Shown here: in pieces, positions 33,395-42,281 of the stretch | Layout: the number at the start of each line of letters is the position of its first letter | How positions within the stretch are numbered: position 1 is the first letter of the stretch | Source of the DNA: Rubrivirga sp046845755 | Lineage (GTDB): Bacteria; Bacteroidota; Rhodothermia; Rhodothermales; Rubricoccaceae | Reading direction: 5' to 3' | Length of the DNA: 64,000 nt | Assembly (NCBI RefSeq): GCF_046845755.1 | Contig: NZ_CP177357.1 | Coordinates: forward strand, 186,001-250,000 | The notes under the pieces: generated by a model | Seen by the model: the letters and a program-made list of their open reading frames with translations, nothing else | Told to the model about the DNA's origin: nothing | The model's database searches: none | Translations under genes and position numbers: made by a program

Positions 33395-35077
33395 CTAGTT
33401 GGCTTGGCGGACCTCGAAGGAGAGGTCGACGGGGGCGAGCGGGCTGTCGGTGAACCGGGGCGGGACGTCGACGGTGACCAGGTCGTCGTTGACGACCTCG
33501 TAGCCGCGGCGACGGACGAAGACGGTGTGCCGTCCGACGGGGAGCTGGAGCTGGGTCGGCGTCTGCGGGCCCGGCGTGCCGTCGACCACGACGGAGGCCC
33601 AGGCGCCGCCGGTCGTCACCACGCGGACGGTGCGGGCGGGGGCATAGCACCGGACAGGCGTCCGCTGGCCGGCGCGGACCGTGACGGTCGTCGTTTCAGA
33701 GAGCGGGCCCGCCGAGCAGCGGGCGGTGTAGGTGCCGGGCGCGAGGTCCCGGCTCCCATTCGAGATACCGGAACCGTCGACGGTGAGCGTCACGCCCGCC
33801 GGGGCGGACCCGTCGACAGCGCCTAGCTGAGGGGCCGCGGCGGGCGGTGGCGCGGTGCGCGGCGGCGGTGCCTGGGCGCCGGGTTGCGGCTGTGGCGGGG
33901 CGGGCTGATACGCCACCTGAGGCGGCGCCTGCGCGGGCGGTCCGGCTGCGGGCGGGAGCGCCGCCGGGTCCGTCGCCGCGAGGTCGCCCGGGACGATGCC
34001 GGTGGCGTCGTCGATCTGGACCGGCGTCGTGCCCGGCGTGTCGCCGCCCGCCTCGGGCTCGGGGCCCGGGCCGGGCCACGCGGCCCAGATCGCGAGCCCC
34101 GCCACGGCCGCCAGCACGACGGCGCCGACGCCCACCATCACGGGCGAGACCCGGCGGCCTGTCGCGGGCGCGGTCGGGGCTTTGGGCGGGCGGGCGGACG
34201 GGGCCGAGGGGAGGCGGGTGAGCGTGGGCGTCGCGTCGTCGCCGGCGCCCGCGAGCGCGTCGCGCATCTCGGCGGCCGAGCCGTAGCGGGCGCCGGGGTC
34301 CCGCTCCAGCGCCTTCATCAGGGCCGCGGCCACCGGTGGCGGCACGTCCGCGTTGAACGCGACCGGCGACGGGAACGGGCCCTCGACGATCGCGCGCATC
34401 GTCGTGAAGTCGCCGCCGTCGCGGTCGAACGGCAGGCGCCCCGCGAGCGCCTCGTACGCCAGCAGGCCGAGCGAGAACAGGTCCGTCCGGTGGTCGAGCG
34501 TGGGGAGCGCGCGGACCTGCTCGGGCGACATGTAGGCCAGCGTCCCGGCGACCGCTTGCGTCCGCGTCACGTCGCCGTCGGAGTCGACGCGCGCCAGCCC
34601 GAAGTCGGTCAGCTTGACGGTGTCGCGGGCCGTCAGCAGCACGTTGCGCGGCTTGATGTCGCGGTGGACCACGCCGACGGCGTGCGCGGCGTCGAGCCCG
34701 AGCAGCATCTGGCGCAGGAGGGGCCAGAAGGCGGGCCACGCCATCGGCCCGGCCGCCATCCGCTCGTGGAGGTCGCCGCCGTCGACGTACTCCATGACGA
34801 TGAACAGGCCGTGCTCGGTCTCGCGCAGCGCCATCACGCGCACGATGTGGGGGCTCGCGACACGCGCCATCGCCCGGGCCTCGGTCCGGAAGCGGCGGAC
34901 GAACGAGGCGTCCGAGGCGAGCTGGGCCGAGATCGACTTGAGGGCGACCGGGATGCCGAGCGCGGTGTCCTCGGCCTGATAGACCACGCCCATCCCGCCG
35001 CGCCCTAGGACGCGGTCGACGCGGTACTCGCCGATGGAGACGCCGACGAGCGGGTCGGCCGGGGTGGGGGCTGCCAT
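33395..35077 (-). CDS. Membrane Ser/Thr protein kinase with C-terminal PEGA-like domain
   Basis: The 560-residue protein has a Hanks-type kinase domain at about 15-275: glycine loop LGRGGMGVV, Lys47 in VALKS, HRDIKPRNVLL (138-148), DFG in LTDFGLA (158-160), and activation-loop GTLAYMSPEQ. A Pro-rich linker and one membrane helix (VMVGVGAVVLAAVAGLAIWA, near 315-335) follow. The C-terminal extracytoplasmic part ends in a PEGA-like repeat (VVVDGTPGPQTPTQLQLPVG). It would phosphorylate cytoplasmic targets in response to an envelope cue. It lies between the PP2C phosphatase and two CsgG-like lipoproteins, so it may serve the T6SS, the envelope operon, or both. Confidence 0.93.
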   Translation of the reverse strand: MAAPTPADPLVGVSIGEYRVDRVLGRGGMGVVYQAEDTALGIPVALKSISAQLASDASFVRRFRTEARAMARVASPHIVRVMALRETEHGLFIVMEYVDGGDLHERMAAGPMAWPAFWPLLRQMLLGLDAAHAVGVVHRDIKPRNVLLTARDTVKLTDFGLARVDSDGDVTRTQAVAGTLAYMSPEQVRALPTLDHRTDLFSLGLLAYEALAGRLPFDRDGGDFTTMRAIVEGPFPSPVAFNADVPPPVAAALMKALERDPGARYGSAAEMRDALAGAGDDATPTLTRLPSAPSARPPKAPTAPATGRRVSPVMVGVGAVVLAAVAGLAIWAAWPGPGPEPEAGGDTPGTTPVQIDDATGIVPGDLAATDPAALPPAAGPPAQAPPQVAYQPAPPQPQPGAQAPPPRTAPPPAAAPQLGAVDGSAPAGVTLTVDGSGISNGSRDLAPGTYTARCSAGPLSETTTVTVRAGQRTPVRCYAPARTVRVVTTGGAWASVVVDGTPGPQTPTQLQLPVGRHTVFVRRRGYEVVNDDLVTVDVPPRFTDSPLAPVDLSFEVRQAN

Positions 35078-35154
35078 GGCTAGGTCGGAGTGACCGTCAC
35101 GAGGTCAGACGCTCGTGCGGTCAGGTTGTGTGCTCGCAAGGCGCGTGAGGAGTG

Positions 35155-35170
35155 CGGGGCTATAGCCCCG
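35155..35170. promoter_or_regulatory. Perfect 16-bp palindrome in the phosphatase-kinase gap
   Basis: CGGGGC-TATA-GCCCCG lies in the 164-bp gap 35078-35241, which holds no gene. A second dyad, GTGAC-C-GTCAC, lies at 35090-35100, just upstream of the kinase. These could be a terminator for the phosphatase plus an operator for the kinase operon. Confidence 0.4.
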
Positions 35171-35241
35171 GACGACGAATGCAACGCAGCGAGCGCGAAA
35201 CCTGGGCCACGAGGGGCGATCGGGTGGACGGTCACTGCGGC

Positions 35242-36051
35242 TTAGGGGACGATGTGGACGACGACGGCCGTGGCGTTGTCGCGGCTGCCGAGCGTGCTGG
35301 CGAGCGCGACGAGCCAGTCGGCGGCCTCCTGAGGCCCGTAGGCGTCGACCGCCCGGGCGATCTCGTCCAAACCGACCGGCGCGAGCCCGTCGGAGCAGAG
35401 CACGAAGCGGTCGCCAGGGAGCAGCGGGCCCGCCGAGGCGGCGTCGACCTCGACGCGCTCGCGGAAGCCGACGGCGCGCGTCAAGTGGTGGCCGCGCGTC
35501 TTGGCGAGGCTCGCGAGCGACGGGTCGCGGCGGGCGGCCTCGCCGATCGTGTGGTCGACGGTGAGCTGCTCGACGTGGGGGCCGCGGACGCGGTAGGCCC
35601 GGCTGTCGCCGACGTGGCCGAGATAGGCCTGGCCGTCGGCGAGCAGGAGCGTGGTGCAGGTCGTGCCCATCTCGCGGGGAAACGGGCCCGCGTGCGCGCG
35701 CGCCCAGACGGCCGCGTTCGCGGCCACCAGGGCCTGCCGCAGCAGGGCCGGGCGGTCGCGCTGGCGCTGGAAGCCGGGCCCGAACGAGCCGAGCACGGCG
35801 TCGACGGCGACGTCGCTGGCCTCGCCGCCCGCCTCGTGGCCTCCCATCCCGTCGGCGACCACGACGACGGCGGGCTGGGGGACCGGGCGGCCGGGCACGT
35901 CGCCCGAGGCGACGGCGACGGCCGGGAGCACGCCGAGCGCGTCCTGGTTCTCGGAGCGGACGGCGCCGACGTCGGTCCGGGCCCCGGCCACGATGCGGAG
36001 CGTGGCGGCGGCGGGCGGCGCGTGGGAGCGGACGGGGTGGGCGTCGGGCAT
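35242..36051 (-). CDS. PP2C-family protein Ser/Thr phosphatase
   Basis: The 269-residue protein is a compact bacterial PP2C. Metal-binding motifs are in TDVGAVRSENQDALG, then VVADGMGGHEAGGEASDVAV, LGHVGDSRAY, CSDGLAP and SRDNATAVVV, so it should be active with Mn/Mg. No membrane helix or signal is seen. It likely dephosphorylates targets of the kinase encoded 164 bp downstream, forming a PppA/PpkA-like pair. It starts 11 bp after the FHA-transglycosylase stop codon, tying it to the T6SS gene string. Confidence 0.95.
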   Translation of the reverse strand: MPDAHPVRSHAPPAAATLRIVAGARTDVGAVRSENQDALGVLPAVAVASGDVPGRPVPQPAVVVVADGMGGHEAGGEASDVAVDAVLGSFGPGFQRQRDRPALLRQALVAANAAVWARAHAGPFPREMGTTCTTLLLADGQAYLGHVGDSRAYRVRGPHVEQLTVDHTIGEAARRDPSLASLAKTRGHHLTRAVGFRERVEVDAASAGPLLPGDRFVLCSDGLAPVGLDEIARAVDAYGPQEAADWLVALASTLGSRDNATAVVVHIVP

Positions 36052-36062
36052 GGCGTCGTGAG

Positions 36063-37799
36063 CTAGTCCGAAGGGGCGGCCGCGCGGCGGCGCTCGAGGG
36101 CGTCGGAGCCGAGCCGCTGGACCGGGCCGCTAGGCTGGCCGTCGGTCCGGATCCCGCCGCGGCCGCCCGCGAGCGCGACCTGCACCGGGGGGTCCATGTC
36201 GATCCCGAAGGAGCGCGGCGACTGGCCGATGACGGCGGCGGCGAAGATGTTCATCACGTAGTCGCGCGTCTCGTTCGGCATCCGGCTGCGGTACTCCGTC
36301 AGGAACCGCCAGTACGTGCGGTGGGCCGGGTCGTTGGCGATCCCCCGCATCCGGGGCCGGATGTTGCCCTCCCCCCAGTTGTAGCTGGCGCACACCAGCA
36401 GCCCGCTGGCCTGGGCGAGGTGGACGTAGATGTCGCGGAGGTAGCGGGCCGCCGCGTCGGCCGCGAGCGGGAAGTCGTGGCGCTCGTCGAGCGGGTCGAA
36501 CACGCGCTCGCTCACGAGCGGGCCCGGCTCGAGCCCGTAGCGCCGGCCGGTCTCGGGGATAAACTGCCACGCGCCCTTGGCGAACCCGTACCGCGTCGGC
36601 GGGCCGACGGCCCGGGTGTCGAAGTTGCTCTCCTGGAGCGACAGGTAGAAAAACTCGGTCGGCATCCCGTGGCGCCGCAGCGCCGTCACCGCCGCCACGT
36701 CGAACCCGTTGACCTGGGCGTGGCGGACGGCCCGCTGGAACCGCCCGCTCCGCCGCCACCGCGCCACGTACGTCTTGACCTCGGCCACGAACGCGTCGGG
36801 GATCGCCAGCTCGGACTCGCCGAACGCCCGGGCCACCTTGTAGATGGCCTCCTCCTCGGTCGTCAGCCCGTCGTAGACGCCCAGGCGGCGGACGAACCGG
36901 TCGTAGCGGGCGGCCGTCGCGCGCCGCGCCGCGAGCGCCCGGTCGAGGTCGACCTCGAGGCTGTCGGCGGCCTCGGGGTTGGCGTCCATCTCCGCGCGGA
37001 TCTGCCCCACCTGCTGGGCGACGGCCACCTCGGAGGTCTTCAGCAGCAGGAACAGCTCGGCCGCCTCGGCGCGGTACTGCACGGCCTGGTACTGGAGGTA
37101 GCCCGCGTACGCCAGCGCCACGATGCTCACGGCGACCGCCGCCAGGATCAGCGTCCTGAGCTTCGACCGCTCACGGACGTGCGTCTCGGCCTGCGCCGTC
37201 TTGAGGTCGACGTAGGCCCGGCGGATAAACTTGGTCCGCTCCCCGGCCTCGGGGTCGTCGGGGTCGCCGGTGAAGTAGCGGTCCACGACGGCGTCGTACG
37301 AGATCGCGCCGGGCGCCGCGGCGGGCGCCGGCGACGGCGGGGCGCCCGGGGCGTCGGCGAACGCGGCGTCGGCCGGGCGGAACGGGTCGTGGGAGCCGCT
37401 CGGCCCCACGTCGGCGGGGTCGGGTGGCGGGAGCGCGTCGGGGAGGACCGACGCCTGCGGGCGGTCGGCGGCTAGGTCGGCCGCGTCGTCGGCGTGCGGG
37501 ACCAGCCGCACGACCGGGCCGCCCTCGCCGACGGTCACCTCTGCGCCGTTGCCGATGGCCGCCTGCGACACGCGCGCGCCGTCGACGAGCAGGCCGTTCG
37601 CGCTCCCGAGGTCGGTGACCTGCCAACTCCCGCCGACCGGCGCCGCTTCGAGGTGCCGCCGGCTCACGCGCGCGTGGTCGAGCACCACGTCGCACCCGGG
37701 GTCGCGGCCGATCACGAACGGCGCGCGGAAGGTCCACGCGCCGTCCTCCCCCTCGACGTGAAGCGGGGGCGGGCCGGGGGCGCGGCCGTTATCCGCCAT
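36063..37799 (-). CDS. FHA-domain, transmembrane lytic transglycosylase
   Basis: The 578-residue protein combines three parts. Residues 15-100 are an FHA phosphothreonine-binding domain (GRDPGCDVVL; RVSRRHLEAAP; LGSANGLLVDG). A Pro-rich cytoplasmic linker is followed by a membrane helix at about 215-238 (LILAAVAVSIVALAYAGYLQ). Residues 370-520 are an SLT lytic-transglycosylase domain (catalytic Glu390 in YLSLQESNFD; RYGFAKGAWQFIPETGRRYG; CASYNWGEGN). It may link kinase signalling in the cytoplasm to peptidoglycan cleavage for T6SS assembly. The start overlaps the upstream sheath-like gene by 11 bases. Confidence 0.9.
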   Translation of the reverse strand: MADNGRAPGPPPLHVEGEDGAWTFRAPFVIGRDPGCDVVLDHARVSRRHLEAAPVGGSWQVTDLGSANGLLVDGARVSQAAIGNGAEVTVGEGGPVVRLVPHADDAADLAADRPQASVLPDALPPPDPADVGPSGSHDPFRPADAAFADAPGAPPSPAPAAAPGAISYDAVVDRYFTGDPDDPEAGERTKFIRRAYVDLKTAQAETHVRERSKLRTLILAAVAVSIVALAYAGYLQYQAVQYRAEAAELFLLLKTSEVAVAQQVGQIRAEMDANPEAADSLEVDLDRALAARRATAARYDRFVRRLGVYDGLTTEEEAIYKVARAFGESELAIPDAFVAEVKTYVARWRRSGRFQRAVRHAQVNGFDVAAVTALRRHGMPTEFFYLSLQESNFDTRAVGPPTRYGFAKGAWQFIPETGRRYGLEPGPLVSERVFDPLDERHDFPLAADAAARYLRDIYVHLAQASGLLVCASYNWGEGNIRPRMRGIANDPAHRTYWRFLTEYRSRMPNETRDYVMNIFAAAVIGQSPRSFGIDMDPPVQVALAGGRGGIRTDGQPSGPVQRLGSDALERRRAAAPSD

Positions 37800-39522
37800 C
37801 CGTCGGGACCTCGACGCCGAACACGATCCCGACCGAGCGCGGCAAGACGGTCGACGGCGGGCGGAGCCGGACGCCCAGCATCCGGAACGTCTCGGTGTCG
37901 TGCTCCTCGAGGTGCTGCACCGTGACCGCGTCCTCAGCGGCGCCCTCAGGTCCGAAAAAGGCACGGAAGCGCTGCTCTACGAGCGCCACGGCGTCTTCGG
38001 TCGCCATGCCGGCAGCCTCTTCGCCGACGGCGACGGCGCGCGAGCCCGCCAGCGCCGACAGCACGGCGGCGCCCCACGTCGGCTGCTCGCCGGTCGGGGC
38101 GGCCGCCATCGCCGACGAGCCGAGCACGGCGCGGTCGGACCGGAGCGGGCCCGCGAACGCGAGCACGCCGGCGCGCGCGAGGTCCGCGAGCACGCCGTCG
38201 GGGAACGAGGTCGCGAGCGGGAGCGCGCCCATCCGGCCCTGGCGGACGACGAGGTCGGGGACGGCCTGGCCGGCGGCGGCGGTCGGCCACGCGCGCTCGC
38301 GGTGGGCGTGCGCCATCGCACACGCCACCAAGAGCGCCGCGCTGCCCCACAGCCGGTCGCCGCCCTCGATGCCGAACGCCGGATCGCGGTGGTCGGGCCC
38401 GTAAGCGTGGCGGAGCAGGAACGGCGGGACGGCGAGCGCCAGAAACGCGGCCTCGGGGCGGCTCCGGAGCGAGCGGAACGTGGCGTACTCGGGCCGCTGG
38501 AGGTGCGCCGTGGCCGGGGGCAGCTTGGCAAAGTCGGTCGGCCCGTCGAGCCCGAAAAAGGCGGCCCCAGCGCCGACGACGACGGGCACCTGCAGGCTCT
38601 CGCCCGAGCCGGCCAGGTCGACGAGCGCGTCGAGGTCGGCCGACGTCGCTTCGACGTCGTGCGCGACGACGACGGCCGCGAGGGGGACGGCGCCCGGCGC
38701 GGCGTGCTCGGGGAGCAGAATTTGGAAGTGGACCGCCTCGGCGACGGCGTGCTTCGGGGCCGCCAGCACGTCCAGGCGGGCGCCCTTCCGGAAATCGAGC
38801 CGGCCGATCAGCATCTTGAGCCCGCGCCAGCCGGCCTCGGCGCGGCGCACGTCGGGGTGGGCGATGGCCGCCGCGAGCGGGGCGCGGAGCCGCTCGGCGA
38901 GGCGCTCGGCGAGCGTGCGCGCCGCCGTTCGGTCGAGGTCGCCCGACGGCGCGGCGGCGCCGATCAGCGCGTCGAGCGCGGGCGTCCGGGCGTCGCCCAT
39001 GTCCACGAGCCCTAAGAGCGCATCGAGGGCGCCGTCGTCGTGGTTGGCGGGCGTGTCGCGCTTCGCGACGGCGTCCGCCAGCCCGTCGGCCCCGGCGACG
39101 CCGGTGTCGTGCAAGCGCTGGCGGAGCGCGTCGAGCGTGAGCGTGCCGTCGGCGGCGTCCGCGAGGGCGTCGCGGGCGGCGACCGTCGCCGCGAGCGCGG
39201 GGACGCGCGCGGCGATGCCAGCGGGCGTGAAGGCGTCGAGCGCGTCGGCCGTCCACGCCAGCGCGGGGCCCTCGCCGACCGGCACCTCCAGCCTTGGGCC
39301 GTGCGTCCGCATCCGCTCGGCGAACGTGTCGGCGTCGACGGACCACACGCGCTGCCCGTCGGGCCAGTCGGGCACCGGGGCTTGCGGGTCGAGGTTGGCG
39401 ACGAGGGCCAGCCGGAACGCGCCGCCGACGGCGCGCTCCGATGGTCCCGGCACGGGTGCCTCGACCGCCGTGCGGTCTGGCGTGGAGGTGATCTGGAAGC
39501 CGACGGACGGGTGCTCGGACAT
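37789..39522 (-). CDS. Fused TssB-TssC-like T6SS contractile-sheath protein
   Basis: The 577-residue protein has N-terminal TssB-like features: AFRLALVANLDPQ at about 35-47 and LDAFTPAGIAARVPALAATV at about 95-114. From about 215 it is TssC-like: HPDVRRAEAGWRGLKMLIGR, then SRPEAAFLALAVPPFLLRHA and WGSAALLVACAMAHAHRERA, aligning in order with the canonical TssC at the right end of the window. A normal tssC is also present, so this is a divergent second sheath-type subunit. It might cap, specialise or regulate the sheath rather than build it. It is flanked by T6SS genes; its C-terminus overlaps the FHA gene. Confidence 0.75.
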   Translation of the reverse strand: MSEHPSVGFQITSTPDRTAVEAPVPGPSERAVGGAFRLALVANLDPQAPVPDWPDGQRVWSVDADTFAERMRTHGPRLEVPVGEGPALAWTADALDAFTPAGIAARVPALAATVAARDALADAADGTLTLDALRQRLHDTGVAGADGLADAVAKRDTPANHDDGALDALLGLVDMGDARTPALDALIGAAAPSGDLDRTAARTLAERLAERLRAPLAAAIAHPDVRRAEAGWRGLKMLIGRLDFRKGARLDVLAAPKHAVAEAVHFQILLPEHAAPGAVPLAAVVVAHDVEATSADLDALVDLAGSGESLQVPVVVGAGAAFFGLDGPTDFAKLPPATAHLQRPEYATFRSLRSRPEAAFLALAVPPFLLRHAYGPDHRDPAFGIEGGDRLWGSAALLVACAMAHAHRERAWPTAAAGQAVPDLVVRQGRMGALPLATSFPDGVLADLARAGVLAFAGPLRSDRAVLGSSAMAAAPTGEQPTWGAAVLSALAGSRAVAVGEEAAGMATEDAVALVEQRFRAFFGPEGAAEDAVTVQHLEEHDTETFRMLGVRLRPPSTVLPRSVGIVFGVEVPTDGG

Positions 39523-39589
39523 GGGCGCGGGGCGGGCGACGCCGCAAAGCGCGGCTACCCGAATACACCGGAAAGGGGGCCCGCCTCGG

Positions 39590-40936
39590 TCACCCCTCGT
39601 AGTGCCCGCCGACGTACCAGCGGCCCGGGACGAACGGCGTGCCTTGGGCCCACGCCCCCAGTGCGGCGAGCGCGGCCTGCTGGCGCGGCACGTCGGCCTC
39701 CGGGTCGAACGGGAGCGGCAGCCGGTAGCGGACCGCCAGCTCGTCGGCGATGGGGCGCCGGAGCCGGTGCGGAACGTACGGTGCCGCCAGCGACGCCACC
39801 TGCGACACGGGCCCGGCGGGCGCGCCCCGCCGCCAGCGGTCGGCCTCGGCGAACGCCGCGCCGTTCGCGGCCCACCACGCCCGCCAGCGCTCCGGGTCGG
39901 TGCTCGGCCCCTCGACCGTCGTCGTGAACACGGGCGTGGTCGTCGGCTCGCTGGCGTCGCGGCGATCGCGCTCGTCGTCGAACAACTCGTCGTCGTCGAG
40001 GGCGTCCTCGACGACCTCCTCGGCGAACGGGGCGCCGGTGATCAAGGCGAGCGCCCACGGCGCCTCGGCCACGCCGGCCTCGACCGCCTCGATGAGCGGG
40101 AGGACGGAGGCCGGATTGCCCATCAGCCCGAGCACGTCGGCAGCGGCGGCGGCCGTCGGCGGGTGGGCGAGGACGCGGTGCAGCCACGGGATCGCCGCGG
40201 AGGTCCCGGCGAGCGCGAACGCAGGCAGGAGGGCGGGGTCGGTGCGGGCGGCGCCGAGCACGGTCGCCGCCGCGCCGGGCGCCCCGCCCCGCAGCACGGC
40301 GACGGCGGCTTCGAGGCGGACCGCTGGCGCCGGGTCATCGAGGAGCGGGCGGAGCGCGGCCGACGTCGTGCCGTCGGCCGAGCGGCCGAGCGTGCGGACG
40401 AGCCGGGCGCGGAGCGCGTTCGGGGCGTCGGCCAGCCGGTCGAGCAGGACGCGCGCGTCGAGGCTGCGGTGGGCGATGAGGTCGGCCGCCAAGCGCAAGC
40501 GGCGGGGGTCGTCCAAGCGGTCCGGCCGGAGCGCGCCGACCTCCCACTCGGCCGGCAACTCGACCACGAGGGCGTCGGACATCGCGGCGAGCGCCTCGTC
40601 GTCGTCGGGGGCGACGGCCTCCATCGCCACGCCGACCAGGTCGCTGCGGCCGTGGCGGCAGAACACGCGGAGCGCGGCGTGGCGCTCGCCGGGCTCGTCG
40701 CCGAGCGCCTGCTGGCGGCAGACCGCGAGCGCGAGGTCGCCGCCGACGACGAGCGCGTCGAGGTGGGCCTCCATGCGCGCCTCGTCGTCGGCGAGGTCGG
40801 TCCACGCGAGGTCGGGGTTGAGGCGGTCGGCGGCCCGCTGCTCCCAGAGCGGGGCAGCCTCCTCGAGGTGCTCGAGGTAGAGCCCGACGCGGAAGCCGCG
40901 GTCGGTGAGGTCCGGTTCGAGGGGCGGGGCGGTCAT
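39590..40936 (-). CDS. TIGR02270-family T6SS-associated protein
   Basis: The 448-residue protein has no signal or membrane helix. It is built of HEAT-like helical repeats in the middle (LRARLVRTLGRSADGTTSAA; PAPAVRLEAAVAVLRGGAPG) and a C-terminal module with WRRGAPAGPVSQVASLAAPY, then RRPIADELAVRYRL and VPRQQAALAALG, typical of the TIGR02270 family found in T6SS loci. Its molecular role is unknown; scaffold or effector adaptor are possibilities. Its ATG overlaps the stop of the Imm49-like gene upstream by 4 bases, and a 67-bp gap separates it from the sheath-like gene downstream. Confidence 0.75.
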   Translation of the reverse strand: MTAPPLEPDLTDRGFRVGLYLEHLEEAAPLWEQRAADRLNPDLAWTDLADDEARMEAHLDALVVGGDLALAVCRQQALGDEPGERHAALRVFCRHGRSDLVGVAMEAVAPDDDEALAAMSDALVVELPAEWEVGALRPDRLDDPRRLRLAADLIAHRSLDARVLLDRLADAPNALRARLVRTLGRSADGTTSAALRPLLDDPAPAVRLEAAVAVLRGGAPGAAATVLGAARTDPALLPAFALAGTSAAIPWLHRVLAHPPTAAAAADVLGLMGNPASVLPLIEAVEAGVAEAPWALALITGAPFAEEVVEDALDDDELFDDERDRRDASEPTTTPVFTTTVEGPSTDPERWRAWWAANGAAFAEADRWRRGAPAGPVSQVASLAAPYVPHRLRRPIADELAVRYRLPLPFDPEADVPRQQAALAALGAWAQGTPFVPGRWYVGGHYEG

Positions 40937-41691
40937 CGGTCCGGGACGCGCTCCCAGGCGCGAGGGTCGAAGGGGGCCGGCGGCTCGGCGCGGACGGGCC
41001 CGGGGACGCCGGGGTGCGGGCCGCCGACGTCGAGCCCGAGCCACCCCGCGAGCCGGACGAGTGCGGCGCCCTCGAGGTGGAACGGCCGGACCCAGGCGGC
41101 CGTCTCCAGCGTCAGGACGCCGCCGGCCTCCCATACGGCGAGCTGCTCGGCGCGGGCGGCGGCCACGTCCGCGAAGGCCGTCCGGAACGCCTCGGCGTCC
41201 CGCTCGGCGAGGGCCCGGACGAGCGCGGGGCGCGGGTCGTCGAGCCCGGCCGAGGCGGCCTCGTAGGCCGCCAGCCGCGGGCCCACGTCGGCCCCCTGCA
41301 CGAGGTCCATCAGCGTCTGCAGGTACAGGGCGTCCTCCTGATACTCCCGGTCGGGGTCCCACGGCCACCGCCCACAGACCTCCCCGATGTCGGCGGCGGC
41401 GTCGCGGTAGCCCCCGGCGACGGCGTCGAGGAACGGCTTAGCGCGCGAGGCCGCGCCGCCCTCGGGGTGCCGGCGGACGTAGTGGAGGTACGCCCCCGCC
41501 GCGCGCATCTCGGCCGCGAAGAACGGCCCGGCGTCGCCGGTCTGGAGCAGCTCGCACACGCCGTGCTGGCGGTGCGCGGTCGCGAGCTGGAGGACGTTCG
41601 GCTCGTCGCCGTCCGCGAGCGCGACGGGCGTCCTGTCGGCCACGATGGACAGGCCGTTCGAGGCGTACGACGCGAGGAACTGGGAGGCCAT
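40933..41691 (-). CDS. Putative immunity protein (Imm49-like)
   Basis: The 252-residue protein is mostly alpha-helical with no signal peptide. C-terminal text such as PFHLEGAALVRLAGWLGLDV and LQTLMDLVQGADVGPRLAAY resembles the Imm49 group of polymorphic-toxin immunity proteins, but the match is from memory and weak. It overlaps the Imm11-like gene by one base and TIGR02270 by four, placing it in the AHH-toxin effector module. It may neutralise a second toxin or be an orphan immunity gene. Confidence 0.5.
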   Translation of the reverse strand: MASQFLASYASNGLSIVADRTPVALADGDEPNVLQLATAHRQHGVCELLQTGDAGPFFAAEMRAAGAYLHYVRRHPEGGAASRAKPFLDAVAGGYRDAAADIGEVCGRWPWDPDREYQEDALYLQTLMDLVQGADVGPRLAAYEAASAGLDDPRPALVRALAERDAEAFRTAFADVAAARAEQLAVWEAGGVLTLETAAWVRPFHLEGAALVRLAGWLGLDVGGPHPGVPGPVRAEPPAPFDPRAWERVPDR

Positions 41692-42281
41692 CAGCGGACC
41701 TCGACGGGGATGAGCATGAGGTTGGTCAGTCCGAGCGCCCCCGCCGCCGCGACCGCCCGGCCCGAGAAGAGGACCGTCCGGGGCTCACGCGCGAGCCGGA
41801 AAACGTCGGGGGCCTGGGCTAGCGCCTCCGCCTGCAGCTGGGGCGCCACAACACGGTTGATCGTGCCGTCGGGATAGCGACGGATCTCCGAGGCGGCCTC
41901 GTTGAGGGCGTCGACCGAGCCGATCGGGCTGAAGAGGACGTAGTCCCGGGTGTGGTCCCGCCCCTTGTGGTCGACAATGGTGAGGGGAAGTACCTCGTGC
42001 GGGCCGAGATCGACCTCGGCGGCGAGCGCATCGAGCGCATCCCGGTGGAGGATCACGAGGCGTCCCGTGTTGCCCACGAACGACCCGGGGCGCAGGCCGG
42101 GCATCGTCGGCGTGAGGTGGAGCCTCATCCCGTCCGGCCCCGGCGGGTAGCGGTCGGCGATCGGGAGGCCCTCGGTCATATGGACGAGCGGCACGAATCC
42201 GTCGCGCGGGCGCCCCTCCACGAACAGGAAGTCCGCGGCGGAGTCGGGGATGAACTCGAGGCGGGCGCAGGCGGGGGTCAT
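41691..42281 (-). CDS. Putative immunity protein (Imm11/DUF1629-like)
   Basis: The 196-residue protein has no signal. Features include FIPDSAADFLFVEGRPRDGF near the N-terminus and a C-terminal PDVFRLAREPRTVLFSGRAV followed by AAGALGLTNLMLIPVEV, the ending seen in Imm11/DUF1629 proteins, which bind partner toxins. It lies directly downstream of the AHH nuclease gene with a 4-base ATGA overlap, the arrangement expected of an effector-immunity pair. Neutralisation of the AHH toxin is inferred from position. Confidence 0.65.
   Translation of the reverse strand: MTPACARLEFIPDSAADFLFVEGRPRDGFVPLVHMTEGLPIADRYPPGPDGMRLHLTPTMPGLRPGSFVGNTGRLVILHRDALDALAAEVDLGPHEVLPLTIVDHKGRDHTRDYVLFSPIGSVDALNEAASEIRRYPDGTINRVVAPQLQAEALAQAPDVFRLAREPRTVLFSGRAVAAAGALGLTNLMLIPVEVR

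Noticed and set aside
35078..35241. tRNA or known riboswitch in the phosphatase-kinase gap
   Set aside because: No cloverleaf or known aptamer core can be drawn; only simple palindromes are present.
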